Shown here: positions 51,446 through 61,046 of the stretch, one piece after another
Layout: every line of letters starts with the position of its first letter
How positions within the stretch are numbered: position 1 is the stretch's first letter
Source of the DNA: Curtobacterium pusillum
GTDB lineage: Bacteria; Actinomycetota; Actinomycetes; Actinomycetales; Microbacteriaceae
Assembly (NCBI GenBank): GCA_002025645.1
Contig: CP018783.1
Location: 558,001 to 622,000, forward strand
DNA: 64,000 nt
Direction: 5' to 3'
The notes under the pieces: generated by a model
The model's database searches: none
Told to the model about the DNA's origin: nothing
The model's input: only the letters and a program-made list of their open reading frames with translations
Made by a program: the position numbers and the translations under genes

Positions 51446-52671
51446 CAGGCCGAGGTGTGCTCGGCGGCCTCGGTGCGCCGGGTGCGCAGCGTCTCCGGGA
51501 TCGACGCGAGGTACGCGTCGAGGTTCCGCTTCGTCTCCACGACGTTGTCGCCGCCGAACTTCTCGAGCACGGCGTCGGCGAGGACGAGGGCGACCATCGC
51601 CTCGGCCACGACCCCGGCGGCCGGGACGGCGCAGACGTCCGAACGCTGGTGGTGCGCCGAGGCGTCCTCGCCCGTGGTGACGTCGACGGTGTGCAGCGCG
51701 TGCGGGACCGTCGCGATCGGCTTCATGCCGGCGCGGACGCGGAGCACGGTGCCCGTCGACATGCCGCCCTCGGTGCCGCCGGCGCGGTCGGTCGTGCGGT
51801 AGATCTCGCCGTCCTCACGGAACAGTTCGTCGTGTGCCTCGGACCCGCGACGAGCCGCGGTCGCGAAGCCGTCGCCGACCTCGACGCCCTTGATCGCCTG
51901 GATGCCCATGATCGCCGCGGCGAGCCGGGCGTCGAGACGGCGGTCCCACTGCACGTGGGAGCCGAGCCCCGGGGGCACGCCGTAGAACAGGACCTCGACG
52001 ACACCGCCGAGGGTGTCGCCGTCCTTCTTGGCTGCCTCGACCTCGGTCACCATGCGGGCCGAGGTCTCGGCGTCGAAGCAACGCAGCTGGTCGTCGTCGA
52101 GCCGGTCGACGTCGTCGGGCAGCGGCAGGGCCGTGCCGTCCGGGACCCGGACGGTCCCGACCTGCAGGGTGTGCGCGACCGACCGGATGCCGAGCTCGGC
52201 GAGGAAGGACTTCGCGACGGCACCGAGCGCCACCCGGGCAGCGGTCTCGCGGGCAGAGGCGCGCTCGAGGATCGGACGGGCCTCGTCGAAGCCGTACTTC
52301 TGCATGCCGACCAGGTCCGCGTGTCCCGGACGCGGTCGGGTCAGGGGTGCACTGCGACCGCGCGAGATCTCGGTCTGCTCGACGGGCTCGGGGTTCATGA
52401 CCTCGACCCACTTCGGCCACTCGGTGTTGCCGATGCGGATCGCGATCGGGCTGCCCAGGGAGTACCCGTGGCGCACACCGCCGGAGACGTGCAGTTCGTC
52501 CTGCTCGAACTTCATGCGGGACCCGCGGCCGTAGCCGAGCTTGCGACGCGCGAGATCGGTACGGATGGACTCGAACGACACCGGGACACCCGCGGGCAGA
52601 CCCTCGAGCATCGCGATCAGTTCGGGTCCGTGGGACTCACCAGCAGTCAACCAACGAAGCATGGTGTCCAT
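51442..52671 (-). CDS. aroC: Chorismate synthase
   Basis: The 409-residue flavin-dependent enzyme makes chorismate from EPSP. The family signatures are [39 protein letters not shown] and [11 protein letters not shown]. It is the first of the coupled aroC-aroK-aroB set. In mycobacteria aroE lies just before aroC; here mltG is directly upstream. Confidence 0.97.
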   Translation of the reverse strand: MDTMLRWLTAGESHGPELIAMLEGLPAGVPVSFESIRTDLARRKLGYGRGSRMKFEQDELHVSGGVRHGYSLGSPIAIRIGNTEWPKWVEVMNPEPVEQTEISRGRSAPLTRPRPGHADLVGMQKYGFDEARPILERASARETAARVALGAVAKSFLAELGIRSVAHTLQVGTVRVPDGTALPLPDDVDRLDDDQLRCFDAETSARMVTEVEAAKKDGDTLGGVVEVLFYGVPPGLGSHVQWDRRLDARLAAAIMGIQAIKGVEVGDGFATAARRGSEAHDELFREDGEIYRTTDRAGGTEGGMSTGTVLRVRAGMKPIATVPHALHTVDVTTGEDASAHHQRSDVCAVPAAGVVAEAMVALVLADAVLEKFGGDNVVETKRNLDAYLASIPETLRTRRTEAAEHTSAW

Positions 52672-52701
52672 CTTCCCACAGCGCCGACCCGTGCGACGCG
52701 C

Positions 52702-52723
52702 CCCCGACTACTGGTAGTCGGGG
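52702..52723 (-). terminator. Hairpin embedding the mltG stop codon
   Basis: A perfect 10-bp stem with a 2-nt loop occupies 52702-52723. The mltG stop codon (52708-52710) lies inside it, so the last codons of mltG and the hairpin share sequence. It sits between mltG and aroC and may act as a partial terminator or mRNA end-protector. Confidence 0.6.
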
Positions 52724-54195
52724 TGTGCCCGGAGCCAGGCCTGGAACTGCTTGACCGCCACCAGGTGCTGGTCGTACGTGTCCGAGAACACCGTCTCGCC
52801 CGTCTCCAGGTTCACCGTCACGAAGTACTCCCAGTTCCCGGTCGCCATCTTCGTCACGGCGTTGATGGCGATGTCGCCCGGGTTCGAGATCGGTGCCGGC
52901 GGGAGTCCCTCGTGCACGTAGGTGTTGTACTTGTTCGACGCGTCGGCACGCTCGGCGTCGGTCGTCGTGACGGTGTGCGTGTTGCCGGTGCCGTACGCAA
53001 CGGTCGCGTCGGACTGCAGCTTCATGCCCTTGTCGAGGCGGTTCTGGAACACCCGCGCGACCTTCGGGTAGTCGGCCGCCAGGCCGGCTTCCTTCTGCAC
53101 GAGCGACGCGAAGACGATCACGTGCTCCTGGTCGGCCTCGGCGACGCCGGCAGCAGCGAGGTGCTCCTTCATCGTGTCGACCATCGACTTGAAGTACTGT
53201 GTGGCCGTCCACCCGGGGTTGATCGGGTAGGTCGCGGGGAACAGCCAGCCCTCGAGCGTCGTGACGTTCGCCGGCAGGCCGTAGGCGGAGAGGTCCTTCG
53301 CCGCGGCGTCGACCTCGGCCGCCGTGAGTCCGGCCTTCGACACCATGCCGGCTTCGACGTCCTTGAGGGCCGTGCCCTCGGGGATGACGATCGACGCCTG
53401 CACGTGGTTCTTCGAGTCCTGCAGCGCGGCGAGGGCTGACTTCGAGCTCATCTCCTTCTTCAGGGAGTACGAACCCGGCTGGAACTGCACGTCCGGCGAC
53501 GCGAGCAGCAGCTTGTAGAAGACCTTCGAGTCCTTCACGACGCCGCTGCGCTGCAGCGTCTTCGCGACGTCCTCGCCGATGTCGCCCTGCTTGATCGTGA
53601 TGGTCACCTTGCTGGTGCCGCTGCCCGTGTAGTCGTCGGGCTCCTGGTTGCCGCTGATGGCGGCGATGACCTGCTGCACCTTGGGCGCCGCGAACGCGTA
53701 CGCCGAGACGCCCGCGCCGAGCACGACCGCGACGATCACGATGCCGGCGATCAGCGGCCCGCGGCGGCGACGACGCGGCTCACGCGGCTCGCGGGGCGCC
53801 CTGGAGGCTCCCCCACGTCCGCCGCGACCGCCGCGTCCGTCGTCTCCCGCGCCTCCAGGGCCGTCGTCGCCCTGGGCGGGTCCGCGCGTGCCCGCATCGC
53901 CGGTCGCGCTGCCGCTCGCGGCGGCGCGCTGGTCGTCGTCGACGTGCAGTTCGCCCGTGAGCAGCGCGTGCACCTCGGGGTCGACGCCTGCGGGCGTCGG
54001 AGCTGCGGGCGCAGCGTCGGCCGGAGCCGGTGCGTCGGCGGGACGGGTCCGAGCGGCCTCAGCCGCGGCCTCGGCTGCTCGGGCCTCGCGGCGGGACATC
54101 GGTCGTGCGGTGGCCTCTCGGGCGGAAGTCGTCTTCCGCCCCTCGGCGTCGTTGCCGGGCGCGATGATCGCGTTCCAGTCCAGGTCGTCTGCCAA
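52708..54195 (-). CDS. mltG: Endolytic murein transglycosylase MltG
   Basis: The 495-residue inner-membrane enzyme cuts nascent peptidoglycan strands. A long Ala/Pro/Gly-rich cytoplasmic segment (about residues 1-150) precedes a membrane helix (IAGIVIVAVVLGAGVSAYAFA). The YceG domain follows, with the catalytic glutamate in LVQKEAGLAADYPKVARVF. The start is TTG at 54195 (MADDLDWNAI) with GAGG upstream. The usual partner aroE is missing between it and aroC. Confidence 0.95.
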   Translation of the reverse strand: MADDLDWNAIIAPGNDAEGRKTTSAREATARPMSRREARAAEAAAEAARTRPADAPAPADAAPAAPTPAGVDPEVHALLTGELHVDDDQRAAASGSATGDAGTRGPAQGDDGPGGAGDDGRGGRGGRGGASRAPREPREPRRRRRGPLIAGIVIVAVVLGAGVSAYAFAAPKVQQVIAAISGNQEPDDYTGSGTSKVTITIKQGDIGEDVAKTLQRSGVVKDSKVFYKLLLASPDVQFQPGSYSLKKEMSSKSALAALQDSKNHVQASIVIPEGTALKDVEAGMVSKAGLTAAEVDAAAKDLSAYGLPANVTTLEGWLFPATYPINPGWTATQYFKSMVDTMKEHLAAAGVAEADQEHVIVFASLVQKEAGLAADYPKVARVFQNRLDKGMKLQSDATVAYGTGNTHTVTTTDAERADASNKYNTYVHEGLPPAPISNPGDIAINAVTKMATGNWEYFVTVNLETGETVFSDTYDQHLVAVKQFQAWLRAHPDYQ

Positions 54196-54291
54196 CGGTC
54201 CTCGGTCTCTCGGTCGGGAACTCCGCCTGGGCTACGGTGCTGGGCGACGGTGTGGCAGCCGCGGTCAGGGGAACGGTGCTGGGACGCACTG

Positions 54292-54741
54292 TCAGGGGAG
54301 CGTGGCCCCCGGTGGGGCACTGGACGCACGCTCGTGGTCGAGCGCGTGTTGCAGAATGATAACAGCGGCCGCTTGGTCGATCACGGCGCGCGACTTCTTC
54401 GTGTTCTTGCCGGCCTGGTGCAGGCCCCGCTGCGCCGTCACCGTCGAGAGCCGTTCGTCCACGAGCCGGACGGGCCGGTGCTCGGCGAGCCGCTCGGCGA
54501 AGGCGCGCGCATCGGCGGTCGACGGGGTGTCCCCGCCGGACATCGACAACGGGAGCCCGACGACGATCTCGAGGACGTCGTACTCCTCGGCGATCTCGGC
54601 GATCCGGCGCACGTCAGTGGCGTCCTTCCGGGCGACCGTCTCGACGGGCGTCGCGAGGAGCCCGTCACGGTCGCACACGGCGACACCGATCCGGGCCCGT
54701 CCGACGTCGACGCCGAGCCGGCGCCCGGATCGGAACGCCAC
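54292..54741 (-). CDS. ruvX: Holliday-junction resolvase-like protein RuvX (YqgF)
   Basis: A 149-residue RNase H-fold protein implicated in 16S/anti-termination processing or Holliday-junction cleavage. The conserved Asp is in LGVDVGRARIGVAVCD, and others in VVGLPLSMSG and LVDERLSTVTAQ. It starts with GTG at 54741, 2 nt after the alaS stop, and is followed by mltG. Confidence 0.94.
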   Translation of the reverse strand: MAFRSGRRLGVDVGRARIGVAVCDRDGLLATPVETVARKDATDVRRIAEIAEEYDVLEIVVGLPLSMSGGDTPSTADARAFAERLAEHRPVRLVDERLSTVTAQRGLHQAGKNTKKSRAVIDQAAAVIILQHALDHERASSAPPGATLP

Positions 54742-54743
54742 GG

Positions 54744-57401
54744 TCAGGCCGCGAGCCGGTCGGTCACCGCACGCAGCGCGGCCGGGAGCGCCGACGCGTC
54801 GGTGCCACCGCCCTGCGCGAGGTCCGGCTTGCCGCCACCGCCACCGCCGAGGACGCCGGCGGCCTCCTTCGCGAGCGGACCCGCCTGGACGCCGGCCGCA
54901 CGAGCAGCGTCGTTGGTGGCCACGATGACGACGGGCTTGTCGTTGATGACGGCGCCCAGGACGACCACGGCAGCGCCGTCGCCCAGCTGACCGCGGACGC
55001 CGGTCACGAGTGCGCGGAGGTCGTCGCCGGACTGCAGGCCCTCGACCGACTCGGCGACCACGGTGGTCGCGCCGACGGTCGTCGCCTGCCGTGCGATCGA
55101 CGGCACGCGCTGCTGCAGGTTCGCCGATTCGAACTCGGCGATGCGCTTCTGGGCGGTCCGGAGGTCCTCCATCAGGGACTGCACGCGGGTCGGGAGGTCG
55201 GCGCGAGGAGCCTTGAGGGCGCTCGACAGCTGCGACACGATCGTGCGCTCGACGGCGAGGTCCCGGAAGCCCTCGAGTCCGACGAGTGCCTCGACGCGGC
55301 GGTTGGTCGACCCGACGCTCGACTCCCCCACCAGGTTGACGAGACCGACCTGCGCGCTGGACGCCACGTGCGTGCCACCGCAGAGCTCGCGGGACCACGG
55401 ACCACCGATGTCCACCATGCGGACCTCGGAACCGTACTTCTCGCCGAACAGCGCCTGCGCCCCGAGGGACTTCGCCTCGTCGAGCGGCAGCACCCGCGTG
55501 GAGACCTCGAGGTCGGAGCGGATCGCGGTGTTCACGACCTCCTCGATCTCGGAGCGGGTCTCGGTGGAGACGGGCTGCGACCACGAGAAGTCGAGGCGCA
55601 TGTAGCCCGACTTGTTGTACGAGCCGGCCTGGAGCGCCTCCGGGCCGAGGATGTCGCGCAGTGCGGCGTTCACGAGGTGCGTCGCGGAGTGCGCCTGGGT
55701 CGCACCGCGGCGGTACTCCGCGTCGACGACGGTGGTCGCCGGGGCGCCGACGCCGACCTCGCCGGAGCGGACCTGCACGGTGTGGCTCCAGAGACCCGCG
55801 ACCGGACGCTGCACGTCGAGGACCTCGAGGTCGAAGCCGTTGCCGACGATCGAGCCCTGGTCGGCGTCCTGGCCGCCGGACTCCGCGTAGAGGGAGGTCT
55901 CACCGAGGATGACCTCGGCGATGTCGCCCGCGACCGCACGGTCGACACTGACGCCGCCCACGATGATGCCGAGCACGTTCGTCTCGGCCTCGAGCGCGTC
56001 GTAGCCGAGGAAGACCGTCTCGCCCTTCGCGCGGAACGCGCTGTACACGCTGAGGTCGGCGAGGGCCGTCTTCTTGCTCTTCGCGTCGGCCTTCGCCCGG
56101 GCACGCTGCTCGGACATCAGGGTCTCGAACGCGGAACGGTCGACCTGCACGCCGGCTTCCTCCGCCATCTCCATCGTGAGGTCGATGGGGAAGCCGAAGG
56201 TGTCGTGGAGCAGGAACGCCGTGTCGCCACCGATCGACGGTGCACCGTCCTGCTTGGCGCGCTCGACGGCGACGTCGAGGATCGTGGTGCCCTGCGCGAG
56301 CGTGCGGAGGAAGGTCTCCTCTTCCGCGTAGGCGATCCGGGCGATGCGGTCGTAGTCCGACGCGACCTCGGGGTACGCCTCGCGCATGGCGTCACGCGAC
56401 GCCGGGAACAGGCGGGGGAACGTCGCGTCCTCGACGCCGAGCAGGCGCATCGCGCGCACGGTCCGGCGGAGCAGGCGACGGAGGATGTACCCGCGGCCCT
56501 CGTTCGACGGGCTGACGCCATCGGCGATGAGCATGAGGGACGACCGGACGTGGTCGGCGATGACGCGCATGCGGACGTCGTCCTCGTGCACGGCGCCGTA
56601 CTGCCGGCCGGAGATCGCCGCGGCCTGGTCGAGGACCGGGCGGACCTGGTCGATCTCGTACATGTTGTCGACACCCTGCTTGATGAACGCGACGCGCTCG
56701 AGGCCCATGCCGGTGTCGATGTTCTTGTTCGGCAGCTCGCCCGTGATCTCGAAGTCGTACTTCGAGCGGACGTCGGCGATCTGGTACTGCATGAACACGA
56801 GGTTCCAGATCTCGACGTAGCGGTCGTCGTCGGTGGCCGGGCCGCCGTCGATGCCGTACTCGGGACCGCGGTCGAAGAAGATCTCCGAGCAGGGGCCCGC
56901 CGGGCCGGGCTGCCCGGTCGACCAGTAGTTCGTGTCCTTGCCGAGGCGCTGGATGCGCTCCTCGGGCAGGGAGGAGTGCTGCTTCCAGAACGCGATCGCC
57001 TCGTCGTCGTCCTCGTAGACGGTCACCCAGAGGTCGTCGGGCGAGAAGCCCAGGCCGCCGTCGGACTCCGGCTTCGTCAGGAACTCCCAGGCGAACTGGA
57101 TCGCCTGCTCCTTGAAGTAGTCGCCGAACGAGAAGTTGCCGTTCATCTGGAAGAACGTGCCGTGCCGCGGGGTCTTGCCGACCTCTTCGATGTCGTTCGT
57201 GCGGATGCACTTCTGCACGCTCGTGGCACGCGGGTACGGCGCGGGGACGAGCCCGGTCAGGTACGGGATGAACGGCACCATGCCGGCGACCGTGAACAGG
57301 AGCGACGGGTCGTCCGAGACGAGCGAGGCGGACGGGACGACGGTGTGGCCGCGGTCACCGAAGAACTGGAGCCAACGGCGGCGGATCTCTGCGGTCTGCA
57401 T
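54744..57401 (-). CDS. alaS: Alanyl-tRNA synthetase
   Basis: The 885-residue class II synthetase charges tRNA-Ala. The aminoacylation domain begins TAEIRRRWLQFFGDRGHTV; the editing domain has the zinc HxxxH of HSATHLVNA and the Cys/His pair of LCGGTHV. The C-terminal DHHA1/oligomerisation part ends GVLGGGGGGKPDLAQGG. The ATG at 57401 has AGGAAG upstream. Length is typical. Confidence 0.98.
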   Translation of the reverse strand: MQTAEIRRRWLQFFGDRGHTVVPSASLVSDDPSLLFTVAGMVPFIPYLTGLVPAPYPRATSVQKCIRTNDIEEVGKTPRHGTFFQMNGNFSFGDYFKEQAIQFAWEFLTKPESDGGLGFSPDDLWVTVYEDDDEAIAFWKQHSSLPEERIQRLGKDTNYWSTGQPGPAGPCSEIFFDRGPEYGIDGGPATDDDRYVEIWNLVFMQYQIADVRSKYDFEITGELPNKNIDTGMGLERVAFIKQGVDNMYEIDQVRPVLDQAAAISGRQYGAVHEDDVRMRVIADHVRSSLMLIADGVSPSNEGRGYILRRLLRRTVRAMRLLGVEDATFPRLFPASRDAMREAYPEVASDYDRIARIAYAEEETFLRTLAQGTTILDVAVERAKQDGAPSIGGDTAFLLHDTFGFPIDLTMEMAEEAGVQVDRSAFETLMSEQRARAKADAKSKKTALADLSVYSAFRAKGETVFLGYDALEAETNVLGIIVGGVSVDRAVAGDIAEVILGETSLYAESGGQDADQGSIVGNGFDLEVLDVQRPVAGLWSHTVQVRSGEVGVGAPATTVVDAEYRRGATQAHSATHLVNAALRDILGPEALQAGSYNKSGYMRLDFSWSQPVSTETRSEIEEVVNTAIRSDLEVSTRVLPLDEAKSLGAQALFGEKYGSEVRMVDIGGPWSRELCGGTHVASSAQVGLVNLVGESSVGSTNRRVEALVGLEGFRDLAVERTIVSQLSSALKAPRADLPTRVQSLMEDLRTAQKRIAEFESANLQQRVPSIARQATTVGATTVVAESVEGLQSGDDLRALVTGVRGQLGDGAAVVVLGAVINDKPVVIVATNDAARAAGVQAGPLAKEAAGVLGGGGGGKPDLAQGGGTDASALPAALRAVTDRLAA

Positions 57402-57445
57402 GGTGCTTCCTGGTTTCAGGTCGTGTGCGTGGGAGAGGGCGTCGG

Positions 57446-57628
57446 TCAGACGTCGGTGCGGAGCTCGGCCTCGCGAGAGCGGTAGCCCTCGGCGACGGCA
57501 CCCCGGAAGGCTTCCGCGCGAGCGTTCACGTCAGCGAAGAACCGCGCGCCACCGGGGGTGTTCGCGACCTTGTGCGCGACGGCGAACCCGATGACGACGC
57601 CGACGGCGACGAAGAACAGCTGCTTCAC
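57446..57628 (-). CDS. Small membrane protein, unknown function
   Basis: A 60-residue protein with one membrane helix (QLFFVAVGVVIGFAVAHKVA, residues 3-22) and a polar C-terminal tail with a GARFFADVNARAE element. The start is GTG at 57628, supported by GGGAGAGG upstream. It lies between rpsD and alaS, and the alaS ATG follows 44 nt after its stop. Short proteins of this kind are common here in actinobacteria; none has a known role. Confidence 0.75.
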   Translation of the reverse strand: MKQLFFVAVGVVIGFAVAHKVANTPGGARFFADVNARAEAFRGAVAEGYRSREAELRTDV

Positions 57629-57698
57629 GGTGCCTCTCCCTCTTGTGCACGCGAGCGGTGCGTGCCCAGACGATCTTACCGACGACACCGGCCGCCGA

Positions 57699-57742
57699 CG
57701 CCGAACGGCGGGCCGCCCTCGTGAGAGGACGACCCGCCGTTC
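57699..57742 (-). terminator. Terminator hairpin after rpsD
   Basis: Perfect 12-bp arms at 57699-57710 and 57731-57742 with a 20-nt loop lie 16 nt downstream of the rpsD stop. No U-tract. Confidence 0.75.
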
Positions 57743-57758
57743 GGGTGTGATCAGTGGA

Positions 57759-58388
57759 TCAGCGAGCTGCGTAGTACTCGACGACGAGCTGCACTTCACA
57801 GGTCACGGGGACCTCGGCGCGCTTCGGACGACGGGCCAGGCGAGCCTGGAGCTTGTCGATCTCGACCTCGAGGTAGCCCGGGACCTTCGGCAGGACTTCC
57901 TGGTGCCCACCGGCGGCGGCGACCTGGAACGGCTCGAGGGACTCGGAGCGCTGCTTCACGTGGATGAGCTGCCCCTCCTTCACGCGGAAGGACGGACGGT
58001 CGACGAGCTTGCCGTCGACGAGGATGTGACGGTGCACGATCAGCTGACGGGCCTGCGCGGTGGTGCGGGCGAAGCCGGCACGGAGCACGAGGGCGTCGAG
58101 GCGCTGCTCGAGGAGCTCGACCAGGTTCTCACCGGTCAGGCCCTTCGTCTTGCGGGCCTCTTCGAAGACGATGCGGAGCTGCTTCTCGCGGATGCCGTAC
58201 TGGGCGCGCAGACGCTGCTTCTCACGGAGACGGACGGCGTAGTCGCTGTCCGCACGACGGCGGGTGCGGCCGTGCTCGCCGGGGCCGTAGGGGCGCTTCT
58301 CGAGGTAACGGGCCGCCTTCGGCGTCAGCGGGATGCCGAGCGCGCGCGAGAGGCGGGTCTTGCTGCGGGTGCGTGACTTGGTAGACAC
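57759..58388 (-). CDS. rpsD: 30S ribosomal protein S4
   Basis: The 209-residue protein initiates 30S assembly by binding 16S rRNA, and in some bacteria represses its own mRNA. It begins STKSRTRSKTRLSRALGIP and contains YGIREKQLRIVFEEA, the S4 RNA-binding domain (RLDALVLRAGFARTTAQARQ). The GTG at 58388 has AAAGGA 6 nt upstream; a longer in-frame stretch before it is not conserved. It is monocistronic here. Confidence 0.97.
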   Translation of the reverse strand: MSTKSRTRSKTRLSRALGIPLTPKAARYLEKRPYGPGEHGRTRRRADSDYAVRLREKQRLRAQYGIREKQLRIVFEEARKTKGLTGENLVELLEQRLDALVLRAGFARTTAQARQLIVHRHILVDGKLVDRPSFRVKEGQLIHVKQRSESLEPFQVAAAGGHQEVLPKVPGYLEVEIDKLQARLARRPKRAEVPVTCEVQLVVEYYAAR

Positions 58389-58612
58389 AGGGTCCTTTTC
58401 TCTGTACTGAACTGAACTGAACGTCGGCCACCGCACGCGCACGTGTGGTCGAACCCGACGAAGGGATCCAGAGGGATGAGCCTGTGGGATCGGACGGCTA
58501 CAGTCCGAACCTCTGCCCCCGTGCCACCGGAGTGGCACTCTGTCCTCGACGCAGCCGTGCTCGAGGACCAGGACGTAGGCCCGGTAATGCTAGCAGGAAG
58601 TCAGCCCGCGTA
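58389..58612 (-). promoter_or_regulatory. rpsD leader / rarA-rpsD gap
   Basis: A 224-nt gap with no gene. It has a perfect 7-bp stem with 4-nt loop at 58521-58538, and a 5-bp tandem repeat (ACTGA about three times, 58406-58420) just upstream of the rpsD ribosome binding site. It may hold the rarA terminator, the rpsD promoter and, by family analogy, a site for S4 autoregulation. I cannot assign these individually. Confidence 0.4.
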
Positions 58613-60010
58613 CTACTCGCCCCGCGTGATCTTCCGGAGCCGCTCGAGCCGCGGACCGACCTCGCGCTCGAAGCCGTTCGCGGTCGGGGTGTAGTACTCG
58701 GTGCCCTCGAGCGCGTCGGGCAGGTACTGCTGCTCGGCGACCCCGTGCTCGGCGTCGTGCGAGTACACGTAGCCCTTGCCGTGCCCGAGCCGCTTCGCCC
58801 CGGGGTAGTGGGCGTCCCGGAGGTGCATCGGGACGACGCCGAGCCGACCGGCCTTGACGTCGGCGATCGCGGCGTTGACCCCGTTGTACGCGGCGTTCGA
58901 CTTCGGCGCGGTCGCCAGGTACACGACCGCCTCGGCCAGCGGGATCCGCCCCTCGGGCATGCCGATGAGCTGGACGGCCTGTGCGGCGGCGACGGCGATC
59001 GGCAGCGCCTGCGGGTCGGCCATGCCGATGTCCTCCGACGCGGAGATGATGATCCGGCGCGCGATGAACCGCGGGTCCTCGCCCGCCTCGATCATCCGGG
59101 CCAGGTAGTGCAGCGCGGCGTCGACGTCGCTCCCCCGCACGGACTTGATGAACGCGCTGATGACGTCGTAGTGCTCGTCGCCCTGCCGGTCGTAGCGCAG
59201 GAGCGCACGGTCCACGGCCGCTGCGACGGTGTCGGCGTCGATGACCGGGACGGTGTCCACGCCGTCGAGGGCGTCGTCGCCGTCGTCGTCGGCCTGGGCG
59301 GCCACGGCCGATGACGCTGCGGCCTCGAGCGCGGTGAGGGCACGGCGGGCGTCGCCGGACGACAGTCGGACGATGGCGCTGCGGGCTTCGTCCCCGAGGA
59401 CGACCGACCCGCCGAGCCCCCGAGGGTCCTCCACCGCGCGGTCGACGAGCATGCCGAGGTCCTCGTCGGTGAGGGGCTTGAGCGTCAGCAGGAGGGACCG
59501 GGACAGCAGCGGCGAGATCACCGAGAACGAGGGGTTCTCGGTCGTCGCGGCGATGAGGATCACCCAGCCGTTCTCGACGCCGGGCAGGAGTGCGTCCTGC
59601 TGGGCCTTGCTGAAGCGGTGGATCTCGTCCAGGAACAGGACCGTGGTCGAGCCGTAGAGGTCTCGGTGCGTGAGGGCCTTCTCCATGACCTCGCGCACGT
59701 CCTTCACACCGGCGGTCACGGCGGAGAGCTCGACGAACTCGCGGCCGGACTGCCGGGCGATCGCCTGGGCCAGGGTCGTCTTGCCGGTGCCGGGCGGCCC
59801 CCAGAGGATCACCGAGACACCGCCGGGGTTGTCCCGCGTGCCCGTCGCGAGCTGCACGAGCGGGCTGCCACGGCCGAGCAGGTGCTGCTGGCCGGCGACC
59901 TCGTCGAGGCTGGTCGGGCGCATCCGGACCGCGAGCGGGACGGAACCCTGCGCGAGCCCGGCGCGACCGCCGGTGGTGGGCGCACGCATGCCCGAACGGT
60001 CCGCTGCCAT
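58613..60010 (-). CDS. rarA: Replication-associated recombination protein A (RarA/MgsA)
   Basis: A 465-residue clamp-loader-like AAA+ ATPase that acts at stalled forks. Walker A is [13 protein letters not shown], Walker [22 protein letters not shown], sensor 1 [12 protein letters not shown], and a C-terminal tetramerisation region. The ATG at 60010 (MAADRSG) is my choice; an upstream GTG/ATG at 60034 or the later ATG at 59989 are possible. It is divergent from the cyclophilin gene. Confidence 0.95.
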   Translation of the reverse strand: MAADRSGMRAPTTGGRAGLAQGSVPLAVRMRPTSLDEVAGQQHLLGRGSPLVQLATGTRDNPGGVSVILWGPPGTGKTTLAQAIARQSGREFVELSAVTAGVKDVREVMEKALTHRDLYGSTTVLFLDEIHRFSKAQQDALLPGVENGWVILIAATTENPSFSVISPLLSRSLLLTLKPLTDEDLGMLVDRAVEDPRGLGGSVVLGDEARSAIVRLSSGDARRALTALEAAASSAVAAQADDDGDDALDGVDTVPVIDADTVAAAVDRALLRYDRQGDEHYDVISAFIKSVRGSDVDAALHYLARMIEAGEDPRFIARRIIISASEDIGMADPQALPIAVAAAQAVQLIGMPEGRIPLAEAVVYLATAPKSNAAYNGVNAAIADVKAGRLGVVPMHLRDAHYPGAKRLGHGKGYVYSHDAEHGVAEQQYLPDALEGTEYYTPTANGFEREVGPRLERLRKITRGE

Positions 60011-60117
60011 GCACCCAATCGTAGGCCGACCCACTGACAGGGGCGTGCCTCCAGGGCGGTGACGGTGGGGGTTCTAGTACGCTCGTCGCACACTCGACGA
60101 GAGGTACGACCAGCACC

Positions 60118-60933
60118 GTGGCACCGAAGAACCAGGCGCGTGACAACCGCGAGGCGCGCGAGCGCCTCCGCCTCTACAAGGCCCGTCAGGGCCTGCACGA
60201 CCGGCAGCGGCGGCGTCGCCTGCGGGACAACCTCGTCGGTGCAGGGGTGCTCGTCCTCGTCGCCGCCCTGGCCACCGGGTCGCAACTCGCGTTCGCCGGC
60301 TCGCAGGGGTCCGGGCAGCAGGCCGACGCCAGCGCCAGCGCGACGGCCACGCCGACCCCCTCGGCCAGCGCCACCGCCGCGAACACCGGCGACGTCCCGA
60401 GCAAGTCGATCGCGAAGGACTCCACCTGGACCGGGTCCCTCACGCTCAACAAGGACGTGAAGCTCGGCATCGAGCTCGACGGCAAGCAGGCACCGCAGGC
60501 AGCCAGTGTCGAGATCAAGCTCATCCAGGAGCAGTTCTACAACGGCACCACCTGCCACCGGCTCGCCGACAGCGACGGGTTCCGGTTCCTGCAGTGCGGG
60601 TCCGCGAACGGCGACGGGACGGGCGATGCCGGGTTCCAGTACGGCCCGCTCGAGAACGTCCCGAGCGACGGGAAGTACGAGAAGGGCACCATCGCGATCG
60701 CCCGCAGCTCGTCGGCGTACTCGCAGACGACGCAGTTCTTCATCGTCTACGGCGACACCACGCTCGACGGCTCGACGGGCGGGTACACCGTCGTCGGGAA
60801 GGTCACGAGCGGCCTCGACGAACTCGAGTCGAAGATCACGTCGAAGGGCATCTCCTCGGCCGGCAGTGACGGCACCGGCGAGCCGAAGGTGACGACGAAG
60901 ATCACCGGCGCGACGATCAAGCAGGAGAAGTAG
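60118..60933 (+). CDS. Membrane-anchored cyclophilin-type peptidyl-prolyl isomerase
   Basis: A 271-residue protein with a short basic cytoplasmic N-terminus, one membrane helix (NLVGAGVLVLVAALATGSQLA, about residues 38-58), a Ser/Ala/Thr-rich linker and a cyclophilin domain from about residue 103. Catalytic-type motifs are FYNGTTCHRLAD, GFQYGPLEN and TQFFIVYGDT; it keeps Phe/Gln positions near the active site. It probably folds exported proteins. Start GTG at 60118; the ribosome binding site GAGGTACGACCAGCACC is rather distant. Confidence 0.9.
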   Translation: MAPKNQARDNREARERLRLYKARQGLHDRQRRRRLRDNLVGAGVLVLVAALATGSQLAFAGSQGSGQQADASASATATPTPSASATAANTGDVPSKSIAKDSTWTGSLTLNKDVKLGIELDGKQAPQAASVEIKLIQEQFYNGTTCHRLADSDGFRFLQCGSANGDGTGDAGFQYGPLENVPSDGKYEKGTIAIARSSSAYSQTTQFFIVYGDTTLDGSTGGYTVVGKVTSGLDELESKITSKGISSAGSDGTGEPKVTTKITGATIKQEK

Positions 60934-61046
60934 TCCACAGGCGCGCTGTCCGGGCGGGTCGCAGAGGCCGTCCGTGCAATAGGCTGACGACCTGACCGTG
61001 CCGACGGCGACGTCGGTGATGCACTACCACGATCGAGGCGAGACCT

